Shown in pieces: positions 17,202 through 25,130 of a DNA stretch of 64,000 nucleotides. The notes under the pieces are model-generated. The model saw only the letters and a program-made list of their open reading frames with translations. It was not told the DNA's origin and did not search any database. The stretch's first letter is position 1, and each line of letters starts with the position of its first letter. The DNA comes from Lutraria lutraria (taxonomy: Eukaryota; Mollusca; Bivalvia; Venerida; Mactridae), in assembly GCA_964023205.1 (NCBI GenBank), contig OZ026837.1, forward strand, positions 11,943,479-12,007,478. Reading direction: 5' to 3'. Both the position numbers and the translations under genes were made by a program.

Positions 17202-18350
17202 ATGTCAGCCACAGCCATAGCTCAATCGTTAGAACATTTGGGTCAGGAACGAGACCCTACTGTACGGGAGCAAATGCTACGGTCTGGATTAAAAGAAATG
17301 CTCAAGTGGTTCACCTTAGCAGCAAAGGTGATTTTAAAAAAGAAAATTGTGCTACCTAAACAAACACAAAACTTTATGCAAAAACATCAGCATGAATTAG
17401 AGCAGTTGGGAGATGATCAAGTGGACATGGATACTAAACGTCAACTCATATTGAAACCAGGAGGTGGTGGATTTCTTGGTGGAGTCATGATACGAAGTTT
17501 ACTCCGATGGAATGGTCAAAAGACGATTCGTAAATTCGGTCAGCAAGCAAGAAAATCTCCAGCTAAAAAAGCCAGAAAAGCGTCTGCTAGAAAACCTAGA
17601 AAATCTCCAGCTAAAAGAGCAAGAAAACCTAGAAAAGCTCCAGCTAAAAAAGCTAGAAAATCGCCTGCCAAGATCAATGAACGTTTTATTACTCTCCGTC
17701 GTCGAAAGCAAACCACTTCAACACCCTCTATGGCTGTAACTCCAATCAGTAAGTTACAATGGTCTCCTATCAGTCCTGTGAGTAGTTTGAGCTTTAGCTC
17801 ATCTAGAAATTCATCTAAAAGCTCATCTCAAAATTCTTCTAGAAGTGGATCAAACAGTTTTAGCACACCTAAAAGTTTAAGAAGTTCATCTAGAAGTTTA
17901 TCTAGAAGTGGACCAAGCAGTTCATCTAGAAGTGAACCAAGCAGTTCTTCAAGAAATTTATCTAGAAGTTATTCAAGCAGTGGGCCAAGCAGTTTATCTA
18001 GAAGTTCGCCAAGTAGTTTGAGTTATTCAAGAAGTTATTCAAGCAGTGGGCCAAGCAGTTTATCTAGAAGTTATTCTAGAAGTTCACCAAGTAGTTCTTC
18101 AAGCAGTGGGCCAAGTAGTTTGAGTTCTTCAAGAAATTCATCTAGGAGTTCATCCAGCAGATCATCTAGTAGATCATCTCCCAGTTCAAGAAGTTCACCA
18201 GACACTCCATTGTGCCGTTTTTCACCCCTATCCTTGTCTACCTTATCAAGACAGGCTGTCTTGAAACCCCTTTTGAGACATCGTATTCACCTGATGAGAC
18301 AGGGCCCTATGAATCCAGCTTCAAGACAAGCCTTTGATGCTTTAGTATAA
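17202..18350 (+). CDS. Histone-H1-like and Ser/Arg-rich core protein
   Basis: 382 residues in three parts. Residues 1-100 form a helical domain alignable with the 18389-18760 product (R-x-x-M-x-x-x-x-KEM...V-LK...L...Q...L-x-x-L-x-D...KR) and end in a glycine-rich KPGGGGFLGG. Residues about 105-165 are Lys/Arg/Ala/Pro-rich with repeated KSPAK-like units, as in histone H1 tails and adenovirus-type core proteins. Residues about 180-345 are a long Ser-rich, Arg-dotted tract (SRSSPSS-type units) resembling SR proteins or protamines. It probably condenses element DNA in the particle. SPAK and SR repeats are common kinase targets, so packing may be switched by phosphorylation. The glycine stretch is a candidate adenain cleavage site. 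The TATA box is at 17161-17168. Confidence 0.8.
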   Translation: MSATAIAQSLEHLGQERDPTVREQMLRSGLKEMLKWFTLAAKVILKKKIVLPKQTQNFMQKHQHELEQLGDDQVDMDTKRQLILKPGGGGFLGGVMIRSLLRWNGQKTIRKFGQQARKSPAKKARKASARKPRKSPAKRARKPRKAPAKKARKSPAKINERFITLRRRKQTTSTPSMAVTPISKLQWSPISPVSSLSFSSSRNSSKSSSQNSSRSGSNSFSTPKSLRSSSRSLSRSGPSSSSRSEPSSSSRNLSRSYSSSGPSSLSRSSPSSLSYSRSYSSSGPSSLSRSYSRSSPSSSSSSGPSSLSSSRNSSRSSSSRSSSRSSPSSRSSPDTPLCRFSPLSLSTLSRQAVLKPLLRHRIHLMRQGPMNPASRQAFDALV

Positions 18351-18352
18351 AA
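18346..18352 (+). promoter_or_regulatory. TATA box overlapping the upstream stop codon
   Basis: TATAAAA, 43 bp before the ATG at 18389. The stop codon of the SR-rich gene (18348-18350) lies inside it. Confidence 0.65.
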
Positions 18353-18388
18353 GCTGTGAAGAAGTAAAAACAGGTATTATTTGACATA

Positions 18389-18760
18389 ATGGCACCAAAG
18401 CGACCACTCCTGCATAAATACGGACATCTGGTTTTGGGTTTAACTCAAGCCCCAGATGGGTTAAGAAGAAAGATGATACATGGAGCATCTAAAGAAATGA
18501 TTCAATGTGTGGCAGAATGCTGTCAGAATGTTTTAAAAGGCAATGTTGCCTTATCCCCCTCTCAAAAGCAAAGGTTGAAGTCCAAGCGTCAACATCTCCG
18601 CACTTTAGCAGATAAAAGAGTATCCATTCAAAAAAAGAAACGTGTGTTGAATCAAAAAGGAGGATTATTTCCATTACTGGCTCTTGCTCCAATCATTGCT
18701 AAAGCTGTTGCTGCAGGAGCACTCAGTGGAGGTGTTGCCACACTGGTGAAAAAGCTATGA
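18389..18760 (+). CDS. Small basic virion protein with hydrophobic C-terminus
   Basis: 123 residues. The N-terminal two thirds are basic and helical and align with the start of the 17202-18350 product, so the genes are paralogues. A KGG motif (about residue 91) introduces a hydrophobic, alanine/glycine-rich C-terminal segment (LLALAPIIAKAVAAGAL, about 95-112) that could be membrane-active, comparable in layout to small adenovirus-type cement or lytic proteins. KGG could be an adenain site. Function inferred from layout only. The stop overlaps a downstream ATG as ATGA (18757-18760). Confidence 0.75.
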   Translation: MAPKRPLLHKYGHLVLGLTQAPDGLRRKMIHGASKEMIQCVAECCQNVLKGNVALSPSQKQRLKSKRQHLRTLADKRVSIQKKKRVLNQKGGLFPLLALAPIIAKAVAAGALSGGVATLVKKL

Positions 18761-19503
18761 AGAAAATGGCTATCGTCCCATTCAAAATGCTAGAAGAGAT
18801 GAATCGATGGAAAACAGAACAACGACCACGTTTACCTCCTCCCCCGCAAGTCAGTCAAACATCCGATTTACAGAAACAAATGGGAGACGTATTACAAAAT
18901 GAATCGTTGTCTGAATCAGAAAAAGCACAACACTATGGGCAAGTCTTGCAAAGGTTTCAACTGTCTCATCAAAAAGCACGTGAACCGGCTACTCTGGCTG
19001 CACCAGTTGCACCGGCTGCACCGGTTGTTCCAGCTGCTCAAGGTGCACAAGGGGCACAAGCGGCTCCTGCTACATTGACGGATCGGATTCTTGAAAGTGT
19101 TCCTACTACCATGCGTCGAAAAACTCAGCTTTTATTACACTTTCTACAAAATCATCCCCACATGTCATGGAATGATCATGGGATGTTGGAATATCATGGA
19201 AAACCAATACAAGGATCCAACATTATTGATTTGGTCAATGATGTCATACGTCATAGAAAAGGGTCGGAGCCTAGAGGATGGGAACAGTTTTCTAGTGGAC
19301 TAAGAGATGTCAATGTACCACAAGAAGTGATAGGAAATAAACGGAGATGGTCATGGATGCAAAAAGCAGACGATTCGGAGGAAGATGATGAATTTGATAG
19401 TTTTGTTGAGTCTCGTTCACCTATAAGTAAACGGATGAAAGCAGAACCTATAAGTAAACCTGTCAAACAGATGAAAGCAGAACCTAAGTGGGAAGCCTAC
19501 TAG
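18757..19503 (+). CDS. Conserved Polinton-type protein of unknown function
   Basis: 248 residues from the ATG in ATGA (18757); the in-frame ATG at 18766 (MAIVPFKMLEEM) is equally likely. Parts: a short N-terminal helix; a proline-rich patch (LPPPPQ, about 25-31); an AP/AQ-rich linker (about 78-105); and a folded domain (about 107-200) with WNDHGMLEYHG, GSNIIDLVNDV, GWEQF and NVPQEVIGNKRRW. The tail is acidic then basic. I believe similar proteins occur next to integrase in other animal Polintons but cannot name the family; a minor virion protein is plausible. The last 16 nt overlap the integrase frame. Confidence 0.7.
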   Translation: MKKMAIVPFKMLEEMNRWKTEQRPRLPPPPQVSQTSDLQKQMGDVLQNESLSESEKAQHYGQVLQRFQLSHQKAREPATLAAPVAPAAPVVPAAQGAQGAQAAPATLTDRILESVPTTMRRKTQLLLHFLQNHPHMSWNDHGMLEYHGKPIQGSNIIDLVNDVIRHRKGSEPRGWEQFSSGLRDVNVPQEVIGNKRRWSWMQKADDSEEDDEFDSFVESRSPISKRMKAEPISKPVKQMKAEPKWEAY

Positions 19504-20582
19504 ACAACATGAACAAAAAGGTAGACAGTCTGTTACATCAGATTTATTATGATCCCCATCATCCGGCTGGTTTTGGTGGGGTAGAACGTCTTACTACAGC
19601 AGCTCGAACTCAACTGAAATCCATCACGCCAAGTCAAGTGCGATCCTGGTTGAAGGGACAAAAGACCTATACCCTGCACAAACCTATCCGTAGGGCATTC
19701 TCGAGACGGAAAACGATTGTGGGTGGTATTGATCATCAATGGCAAGCTGATTTGGCAGACATGCAATCCTTGGCTCAGTACAACACCCCTTATCGATATT
19801 TGTTGTGTGTCATTGACGTGTTTTCAAAATATGCTTGGGTCGTTCCCCTCAAGGATAAAACGGGGCTCACATTGGTGGAAGCGTTTCGCTCTATTCTTAA
19901 AACGAGACAACCTAAAGCGTTGCAAACCGATAAAGGAACAGAATTCAAGAATCAAAGGTTTCAACAGTTTTTAGACAAAGTAGGGATTCATTATTTTACG
20001 ACTGAAAACCCAGAAACGAAGGCTAGTATAGTGGAACGTTTTCAACGGACCTTAAAATCACGCATGTGGAAATACTTTACGCATCATAAAACACGAAGGT
20101 ATATTCAGGTATTGTCTGATCTCGTGCATGCCTATAATCATCGTGTTCATCGTAGTATACAAATGGCACCCGTATCCGTGAATGAGAATAACGAATCTCA
20201 AGTGGCCTTGACCTTGTATGGAAAATCAAGAAAAAAAGCGTCGACGACCCTTCATGTGGGAGATATTGTTCGTATCAATAAAACAAAACGTACATTTGAT
20301 AAAGGTTATCTACCCAACTGGACCACTGAACTGTTTAAAGTGATCCAAGTCAAAAAGACCTCTCCTGCTACTGTGAAATTGACTGATTTAGACGGAGAAC
20401 CCATATTAGGTTCGTTTTATTTCTCTGAAGTACAGGTTATAAAAGATGATGCTATCTATGAAATTGAATCAGTGCTCGCACATCGCCAGAGTAAGGTAGA
20501 CGGAAGACGAGAAATTAAAGTGCATTGGAAAGGCTATCCTTCGAAATTTGACAGTTGGATTCCCGAATCCCATCTCGTTTGA
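19488..20582 (+). CDS. int: Retroviral-type integrase with C-terminal chromodomain
   Basis: 364 residues (from 19488; an in-frame ATG at 19509 is an alternative). rve-family catalytic core with D in WQADLADM (about residue 87), D in LQTDKGTEF (about 147) and E in SIVERF (about 183), giving D,D-35-E. An SH3-like DNA-binding region follows (VGDIVRI, about 258). The C-terminus (about 323-364) is a chromodomain: YEIESVL...IKVHWKGY...DSWIPESHL, with the aromatic cage residues. It inserts the element and makes the 6-bp duplication. The chromodomain may target methylated-histone chromatin, as in chromoviruses. The frame is intact. Confidence 0.96.
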   Translation: MGSLLDNMNKKVDSLLHQIYYDPHHPAGFGGVERLTTAARTQLKSITPSQVRSWLKGQKTYTLHKPIRRAFSRRKTIVGGIDHQWQADLADMQSLAQYNTPYRYLLCVIDVFSKYAWVVPLKDKTGLTLVEAFRSILKTRQPKALQTDKGTEFKNQRFQQFLDKVGIHYFTTENPETKASIVERFQRTLKSRMWKYFTHHKTRRYIQVLSDLVHAYNHRVHRSIQMAPVSVNENNESQVALTLYGKSRKKASTTLHVGDIVRINKTKRTFDKGYLPNWTTELFKVIQVKKTSPATVKLTDLDGEPILGSFYFSEVQVIKDDAIYEIESVLAHRQSKVDGRREIKVHWKGYPSKFDSWIPESHLV

Positions 20583-20601
20583 ACTGGTTAATAAATACAT
20601 C

Positions 20602-20847
20602 ATGTCTCAAACCGATACGGCCAGTGTGGTAGTGACTGCCTCAGAGCAAACCAAATTGTGTGAACCCAAAAATAAGGTCACTTTTTTGTCACAAATTGTA
20701 GTGGTATTTATTATTATTACCGTATCGCTATTTAATTTGTGTTTTCAACGACCCGATCGGGAATTGTGGCTTCTGCTTTTAAGTAGTTCTCTAGGTTATA
20801 TTCTACCGAATCCCTCCTTGAAATTCAATAAACCTAAATCAACATGA
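20602..20847 (+). CDS. Small two-helix membrane protein
   Basis: 81 residues from the ATG after the integrase stop (an earlier in-frame ATG at 20548 lies inside the integrase gene and is less likely). Two hydrophobic segments (about 30-48, QIVVVFIIITVSLFNLCF; about 54-70, LWLLLLSSSLGYIL) are joined by a charged loop QRPDRE, forming a membrane hairpin. The C-terminal PNPSLKFNKPK is conserved in spirit with small proteins I associate with Polinton capsid clusters. Role unknown. The stop overlaps the next ATG as ATGA. Confidence 0.75.
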   Translation: MSQTDTASVVVTASEQTKLCEPKNKVTFLSQIVVVFIIITVSLFNLCFQRPDRELWLLLLSSSLGYILPNPSLKFNKPKST

Positions 20848-21686
20848 GTTCGTTTTACATCACACTCATGAGTGATAGCTCTATGGATTTATTCCAAGAC
20901 AATACGCAATGTTGTTTTCGTACCAAACTGGCAAAACCCATCCATCTCAATAAACAAGATTGGGAAATTGCCTTAGTGGAAATGATTGTTCCTAGTCAGG
21001 TCATTAATGTCACTGAAGAAGAGCGACATTTCTACATTGTCACACATGATCCTGTCCTGGGTAAGGCCTTAGAAAACTTTGAGACCTATTGTACTCTCCC
21101 CAATAAAGAAGAAAAAGGTGTACGACTTTGTATTCCTATAGGAACTTATGTCACACCCCAACATTTGATCGAGACGATTGACTTTACCGTGAAAGATCAA
21201 TTAGGTAAAATATTTAGACAGAAAGGCCTTCGATTTACCATGGGTTTTTCAGGACAAAGTAAACGCGCAAAACTGGACAGTTCGGATCAACTAGGCATTC
21301 AGTTTCATCCTCACATGTTTATTAAACTGGGTGGAGCCCCTGATAGTTCTTCGACCATCTTTTTTAAAGACACTCCGGAACCGTTTCCTCATGGCGTAGA
21401 TATTAACATGGGTCATAATCATTTGTTTGTTTATTCTGACCTCGCGTCTTATACCTATTTGGGAAACATAGAAGCCCCCATCTTACGTGTAGCTCCATTT
21501 GATCCGAGAACGAAAGCAGGAACTAACCCCCATATTCATTTCGAGTTCTTGAATTTACACTATGTACCACTGGCTAAAGCCGACTTTGACACCATCACTA
21601 TCCATATAAGGGGTGACACTGGCCAGTCTATTCAGTTTATTCATGGGAAGTCTATGGTGAAACTACACCTACGTCAAAGACAATGA
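20844..21686 (+). CDS. Minor capsid (penton-like) protein
   Basis: 280 residues, usual for the single-jelly-roll penton of Polintons. The N-terminus FYITLMSDSSMDLFQDN and WEIALVEMIVPSQ, and the C-terminal DTITIHIRGDTGQSIQF...GKSMVKLHLR, match the pattern I know for Polinton minor capsid proteins. It forms the capsid vertices. The frame is intact. It starts in an ATGA overlap with the membrane-protein stop and ends in an ATGA overlap with the pX-like gene, which suggests coupled translation or leaky scanning on one long mRNA. Confidence 0.85.
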   Translation: MSSFYITLMSDSSMDLFQDNTQCCFRTKLAKPIHLNKQDWEIALVEMIVPSQVINVTEEERHFYIVTHDPVLGKALENFETYCTLPNKEEKGVRLCIPIGTYVTPQHLIETIDFTVKDQLGKIFRQKGLRFTMGFSGQSKRAKLDSSDQLGIQFHPHMFIKLGGAPDSSSTIFFKDTPEPFPHGVDINMGHNHLFVYSDLASYTYLGNIEAPILRVAPFDPRTKAGTNPHIHFEFLNLHYVPLAKADFDTITIHIRGDTGQSIQFIHGKSMVKLHLRQRQ

Positions 21687-22048
21687 TACCTACTTACCAA
21701 GGTCAACCTCGACAATATGGACACGGACTTGGATCCATGTTTAAGAAAGCCATGAAAAGAATTATGCCTTTACTGAATCCATTTGTGAAATCTGGAGTTC
21801 ACACCTTGAAAAAAGAAGGACTCCAGCAAGGAAAAGCCGCTATGAAAGATATCTTGACAGGATCAAACGTTAAACAAGTAATACGAAAACGTGGAGCCTC
21901 TGTATTAAAAGATGTGGGTGAATCCTTGTTACGTGCCGTGGCCAGCCCTAAAAGACGTATAAAGAGCAAACCAGTCAAGAAAAGACCTCATTCGAAACTT
22001 CATCATCGCCGAGTTAAGCAGGCCAGACCTCTTGATATTTTCGATTAA
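21683..22048 (+). CDS. pX-like basic virion protein
   Basis: 121 residues, pI clearly high. The N-terminus GQPRQYGHGLGSMF and following helix (KKAMKRIMPLLNPF) resemble the amphipathic start of Polinton PX / adenovirus pVI-pX-type proteins. The middle is glycine/lysine-punctuated; the tail (about 88-112) is strongly Lys/Arg/His-rich and should bind DNA or act as a nuclear signal. GLGSMF (about 14-19) is a possible adenain cleavage site. It lies between penton and major capsid genes, the standard position; the gap to the capsid ATG is 2 nt. Confidence 0.75.
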   Translation: MIPTYQGQPRQYGHGLGSMFKKAMKRIMPLLNPFVKSGVHTLKKEGLQQGKAAMKDILTGSNVKQVIRKRGASVLKDVGESLLRAVASPKRRIKSKPVKKRPHSKLHHRRVKQARPLDIFD

Positions 22049-22050
22049 TC

Positions 22051-23348
22051 ATGATGCAACACGGTTCCTGTGAATGTAGTAAGACAGAGTTGGATGTGTC
22101 TGTTGTGCCACCTACCATGACAGCCATGCAAGAAGGTCAATGGACTGAGCATTATCCCATTTCTGCTCTGGACAATAATGCTCCGATTGAATTTGTGATT
22201 CCTGCACAGACAGAAAAATGGACAGATCTGAATCAATCTTACCTGTACCTAAAACTCAAAATTATACAGGCAGATGGTACAGACCTAGCGGCCGACAGTG
22301 AAATTGCTACCGTCAACAATTTCTTTCACAGCATGTTCTCAAGCATTGATGTGTACCTGAATAATAAACTGATCACCAGCAATGCGGACACGTATGGCTA
22401 TCGGGCATACATAGAAAATTTACTCTCCTTCACCTCAAGCTGTAAAGACACTCAGCTTCAGGCGCTAGAGTTATGGGCTGAAGACACCGCTGGTCATATG
22501 CTCGAAAAAGTACATGACGGGGATAACAAGGGCTATGGTAAGAGACGTGCTCGTGTCCATCAAAGTCGTGTGGTGGAACTATGTGGACGGCTTCATTTGG
22601 ATCTGATGATGCAAGATAAATATTTACCCAATGGTATGGAAATACGCTTAAGACTAAACAAAGCGTCACCTCAATTCTGTCTCATGAGTACTTCACCGGC
22701 TAAAATCAAGTTTCTAGAAGCAGGATTCAATGTAAGAACAGTAGATTTACTGCCAGTGGTAGCCAATCAACTCAATCAACAGATTGCTCAACATAACATG
22801 AAAATCCCCATCCGACGAACTGAAGTAAAAACATTTACGATTCCTAACGGTCAACGATCCAAGATTGAAGATCATTTATTTCAAGGTCAATTGCCAAAAC
22901 GGCTTATCATCGGTATGGTAAGAAATGGAGACATGAATGGAGACATGGCTACCAACCCCTTTGAGTTCCGTCATTTTACACTGAATCATCTAGAAGTCAG
23001 CATTGACGGAAAAAGTATTCATAACAAAGCGTTTCAACCCAATTTTGAAACGGGAGAAGTTCTAAGATCCTACATGTCACTCTATCAAGCGACAGGGCTC
23101 TTGGTCTCAATCGTTCATTTGGATTGAGCATGAATGATTATCGGAACGGATACACACTCTGGGGGTTGGACTTGACAGCAGATCAAGGTTGCGAGGAAGG
23201 TCAACTCCATCCTATAAAAACGGGCAATCTGAGATTGGAATTTCACTTTGGAACAGCACTTGCACAAGCCATCAACGTGATTGTATTTGCGGAATACGAC
23301 AATCAAATTGAAATCAATCAATTCAGAGAAGTGCTTCTAGATTATTAA
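22051..23348 (+). pseudogene. Major capsid protein, frame broken near 23.10 kb
   Basis: Double-jelly-roll major capsid protein of Polintons. The first frame runs 22051-23127 (358 codons) and shows QGQWTEHYP-like start motifs, LYLKLKI, FFHSMFSSIDVYLN and YGYRAYIENLLSF. The C-terminal part (NDYRNGYTLWGLDL through INQFREVLLDY) continues in another frame to the stop at 23348. The shift falls at about 23098-23106, in a short T/G run; nothing else is disrupted. Either this copy is inactivated, or one base is missing in the assembly. No slippery heptamer with a pseudoknot is evident, so programmed shifting is unlikely. Confidence 0.85.
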
Positions 23349-23362
23349 TCTAGATTATTAAG

Positions 23363-23826
23363 ATGGAAGACATGGATATTGAACACCTGGAAAAAGGACA
23401 AGATTACGAAATGAAGTTATTGGCGTATCCTTGTTGTACAAGTTCAAAGACGGACTTTTTACAAGAGTGCTTGAATCATCACGTCACAGAAGCACTCCAA
23501 TCTTTAATTTATAATCAAGTGCATAAAGACTGTTATGGTTGTCGAGTGAATCATCCTAGTCAAGTACAACATGTACTCTGCTTATACACGAATACGGAAG
23601 AGTGGACAGAACTTTACATTCAAAAAGCGATTCACGTTTGGACGTGTTCAAGGTCATGGAAAAGTGGTATCCTGAATTAGTGACCTTGACCGATAGTGAA
23701 AAAGGAGACGCGTGTCGATTATGGATTCAATTTAAAGAAGAACTCACTCAGAATCAGTTCATTGATCAGTGGATCAGTGTTTGGGCTGAACGTGTCAACA
23801 GAAATTGGCATTATGGAGACGAATGA
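23363..23826 (+). pseudogene. Cys/His-rich small protein, frame changes near 23.64 kb
   Basis: The frame 23363-23680 encodes a protein with CC (about 24), CYGCRVNHPSQVQH (about 56-69) and then a short tail ending prematurely. A second frame to 23826 continues with an amphipathic helical part (VMEKWYPELVTL...). I recall CYGC-x-V-x-HPSQ-x-x-H as a signature of small proteins in animal Polintons, so the two are probably one gene with a frameshift at about 23630-23645. The C/H cluster suggests a zinc-binding protein; function unknown. The end overlaps the protease start by 13 nt. Confidence 0.6.
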
Positions 23827-24403
23827 ACTACAATACCTATTAGATCATTCACCGTTATTAAAACCACTACACGCTCGTGTTTGTGCCAAAGATCAATTAC
23901 CTTCAGAGAAACCGCATGACGTGAAAGCCTATATTGTGAATACCCATAACGGAAATCAACCTGGAGAACACTGGGTGGCTCTTTATTTAAAAGACAATAA
24001 AGCAGTGTACTTTGATTCCTACGGATTACCACCTTTCGAAGAGATTCTATCCTTTGTGAAAAAACATGCCAACAAAACTTATCTGTGGAATGCCATGAGA
24101 ATACAAGGCGATATGTTACCGGTGTGTGGTGTGTATTGTCTATTCGCTTTGGATTTTATCTCACGTGAATGTGACTTGAACCAGATACTGTTAACCCGAT
24201 TCAAACCGGACATGTATGGAAAAAATGACACTTATGTGACGCATTGGTTTCAACAATATTATGGTACTTATTACATGCATGCTCAATATGTGAATAAATG
24301 TGGACAAAAGTGTTGTGCTCAACGTAACTCTAGACCAGAAGGTCACAGACGTTTGTATCATAGTATCATACATAGAAATACAACTCTTTATGGTGATCAT
24401 TAA
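23814..24403 (+). CDS. Adenain-like (Ulp1-fold) capsid maturation protease
   Basis: 196 residues. Catalytic triad and oxyanion residues of the C48/C5 clan are visible: His in GEHWVAL (about 53), Asp in YFDSYG (about 68), Gln in RIQGDM (about 98) and Cys in LPVCGVYC (about 105). It is expected to cleave capsid, pX-like and core proteins during maturation, and to be activated on DNA or by a peptide cofactor. I chose the ATG at 23814 because a longer in-frame upstream start would overlap the whole of the previous gene. The C-terminal 40 residues are Cys/Arg/His-rich. A poly(A) signal follows at 24465. Confidence 0.93.
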
Positions 24404-24464
24404 ATGTAAACAATGTTTCATAAAATGTTTCATGTAGTTTCTTGTTACTGTTTCTTGTTACAAA

Positions 24465-24470
24465 AATAAA
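24465..24470 (+). terminator. Poly(A) signal of the capsid-protease cluster
   Basis: AATAAA, 62 nt after the protease stop. It is the first clear signal downstream of 16479, so many of the genes from 16520 to 24403 may share this 3' end. Confidence 0.7.
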
Positions 24471-24551
24471 AGTTTAGAAAAACTGAAACTAGGTGTCTGT
24501 TGTCTTTTTTCTAAGTTCATAAAAAATCAAGCTCCGCACATGCATCGGCGC

Positions 24552-24606
24552 GTGACGCCATCCAACCCTAGGGTGACGTCATCCAAGCAATATGACGTCA
24601 TCCAAC
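24552..24606 (+). promoter_or_regulatory. Three CRE-type repeats before the right-end gene
   Basis: TGACGCCATCCAAC, TGACGTCATCCAAG and TGACGTCATCCAAC follow each other at about 20-bp spacing. The last two contain the perfect CREB/ATF site TGACGTCA. They lie 75-130 bp before the chosen start of 24682-25119 and mirror the CRE pair at 9768-9788 near the other end of the element. TAAAATA at about 24628 is the nearest TATA-like word. Confidence 0.7.
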
Positions 24607-24681
24607 CACGAGAGTGGGTGGCGTAGTAAAATACTCCGTCTTACAATGCCTCATTTCATTCTGAGAACTCAAACACTCAAG

Positions 24682-25119
24682 ATGGAGGCTTTATTCAATG
24701 AACTCAAAACAGCAAAACAACTGACTGAAAAACAGAGTAGGGTATGGCGTTCAATCAGTCGCTTAGCGGCTAGCATTGTTAGAAAAAGGGAACGTGATCT
24801 TCAAACCATTGGTGAGACTTTGAATACCATTGAATCCAATCGATTTCATCATAGAGAAGAATTATCTCAAATGCGAGAGCAATTTCGAGATCAAATCAGA
24901 GAAAGACAGCGAGATGCTCGGGAACGAACGGCGAATAGACAACGGGAACAACAACAAGAAGAAGAGCATTGGCGCTCTACCGCTCAAGTTGAGTACACGG
25001 AACAACCACCAGAACAGGAATGGTCCTGTGGGGATCTAACATGCAGGCTCTGCTATCCCCCACCAGACTGCAAATGTGAACTATGTACCCAACCAGATCA
25101 GTCAGCAAACACGGTTTAA
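24682..25119 (+). CDS. Right-end coiled-coil protein with C-terminal Cys cluster
   Basis: 145 residues from the ATG at 24682 (in-frame ATGs at 24592 and 24646 are possible, but the first lies in the CRE repeats). Residues about 10-100 are an Arg/Glu/Gln-rich coiled coil (RERQRDARERTANRQREQQQ). The end holds C-x4-C-x2-C-x5-C-x-C-x2-C (CGDLTCRLC...CKCELC), a likely zinc site. The same order of coiled coil then cysteine cluster is seen in 9931-10254 at the opposite end. Function unknown. The stop is 15 nt before the tandem histone-type stem-loops in the right TIR. Confidence 0.75.
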   Translation: MEALFNELKTAKQLTEKQSRVWRSISRLAASIVRKRERDLQTIGETLNTIESNRFHHREELSQMREQFRDQIRERQRDARERTANRQREQQQEEEHWRSTAQVEYTEQPPEQEWSCGDLTCRLCYPPPDCKCELCTQPDQSANTV

Positions 25120-25130
25120 AAAAAAACTAT

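Noticed and set aside
23098..23127. Programmed ribosomal frameshift in the capsid gene
   Set aside because: No slippery heptamer or stable downstream structure is seen, and the capsid genes I know of in Polintons are continuous.
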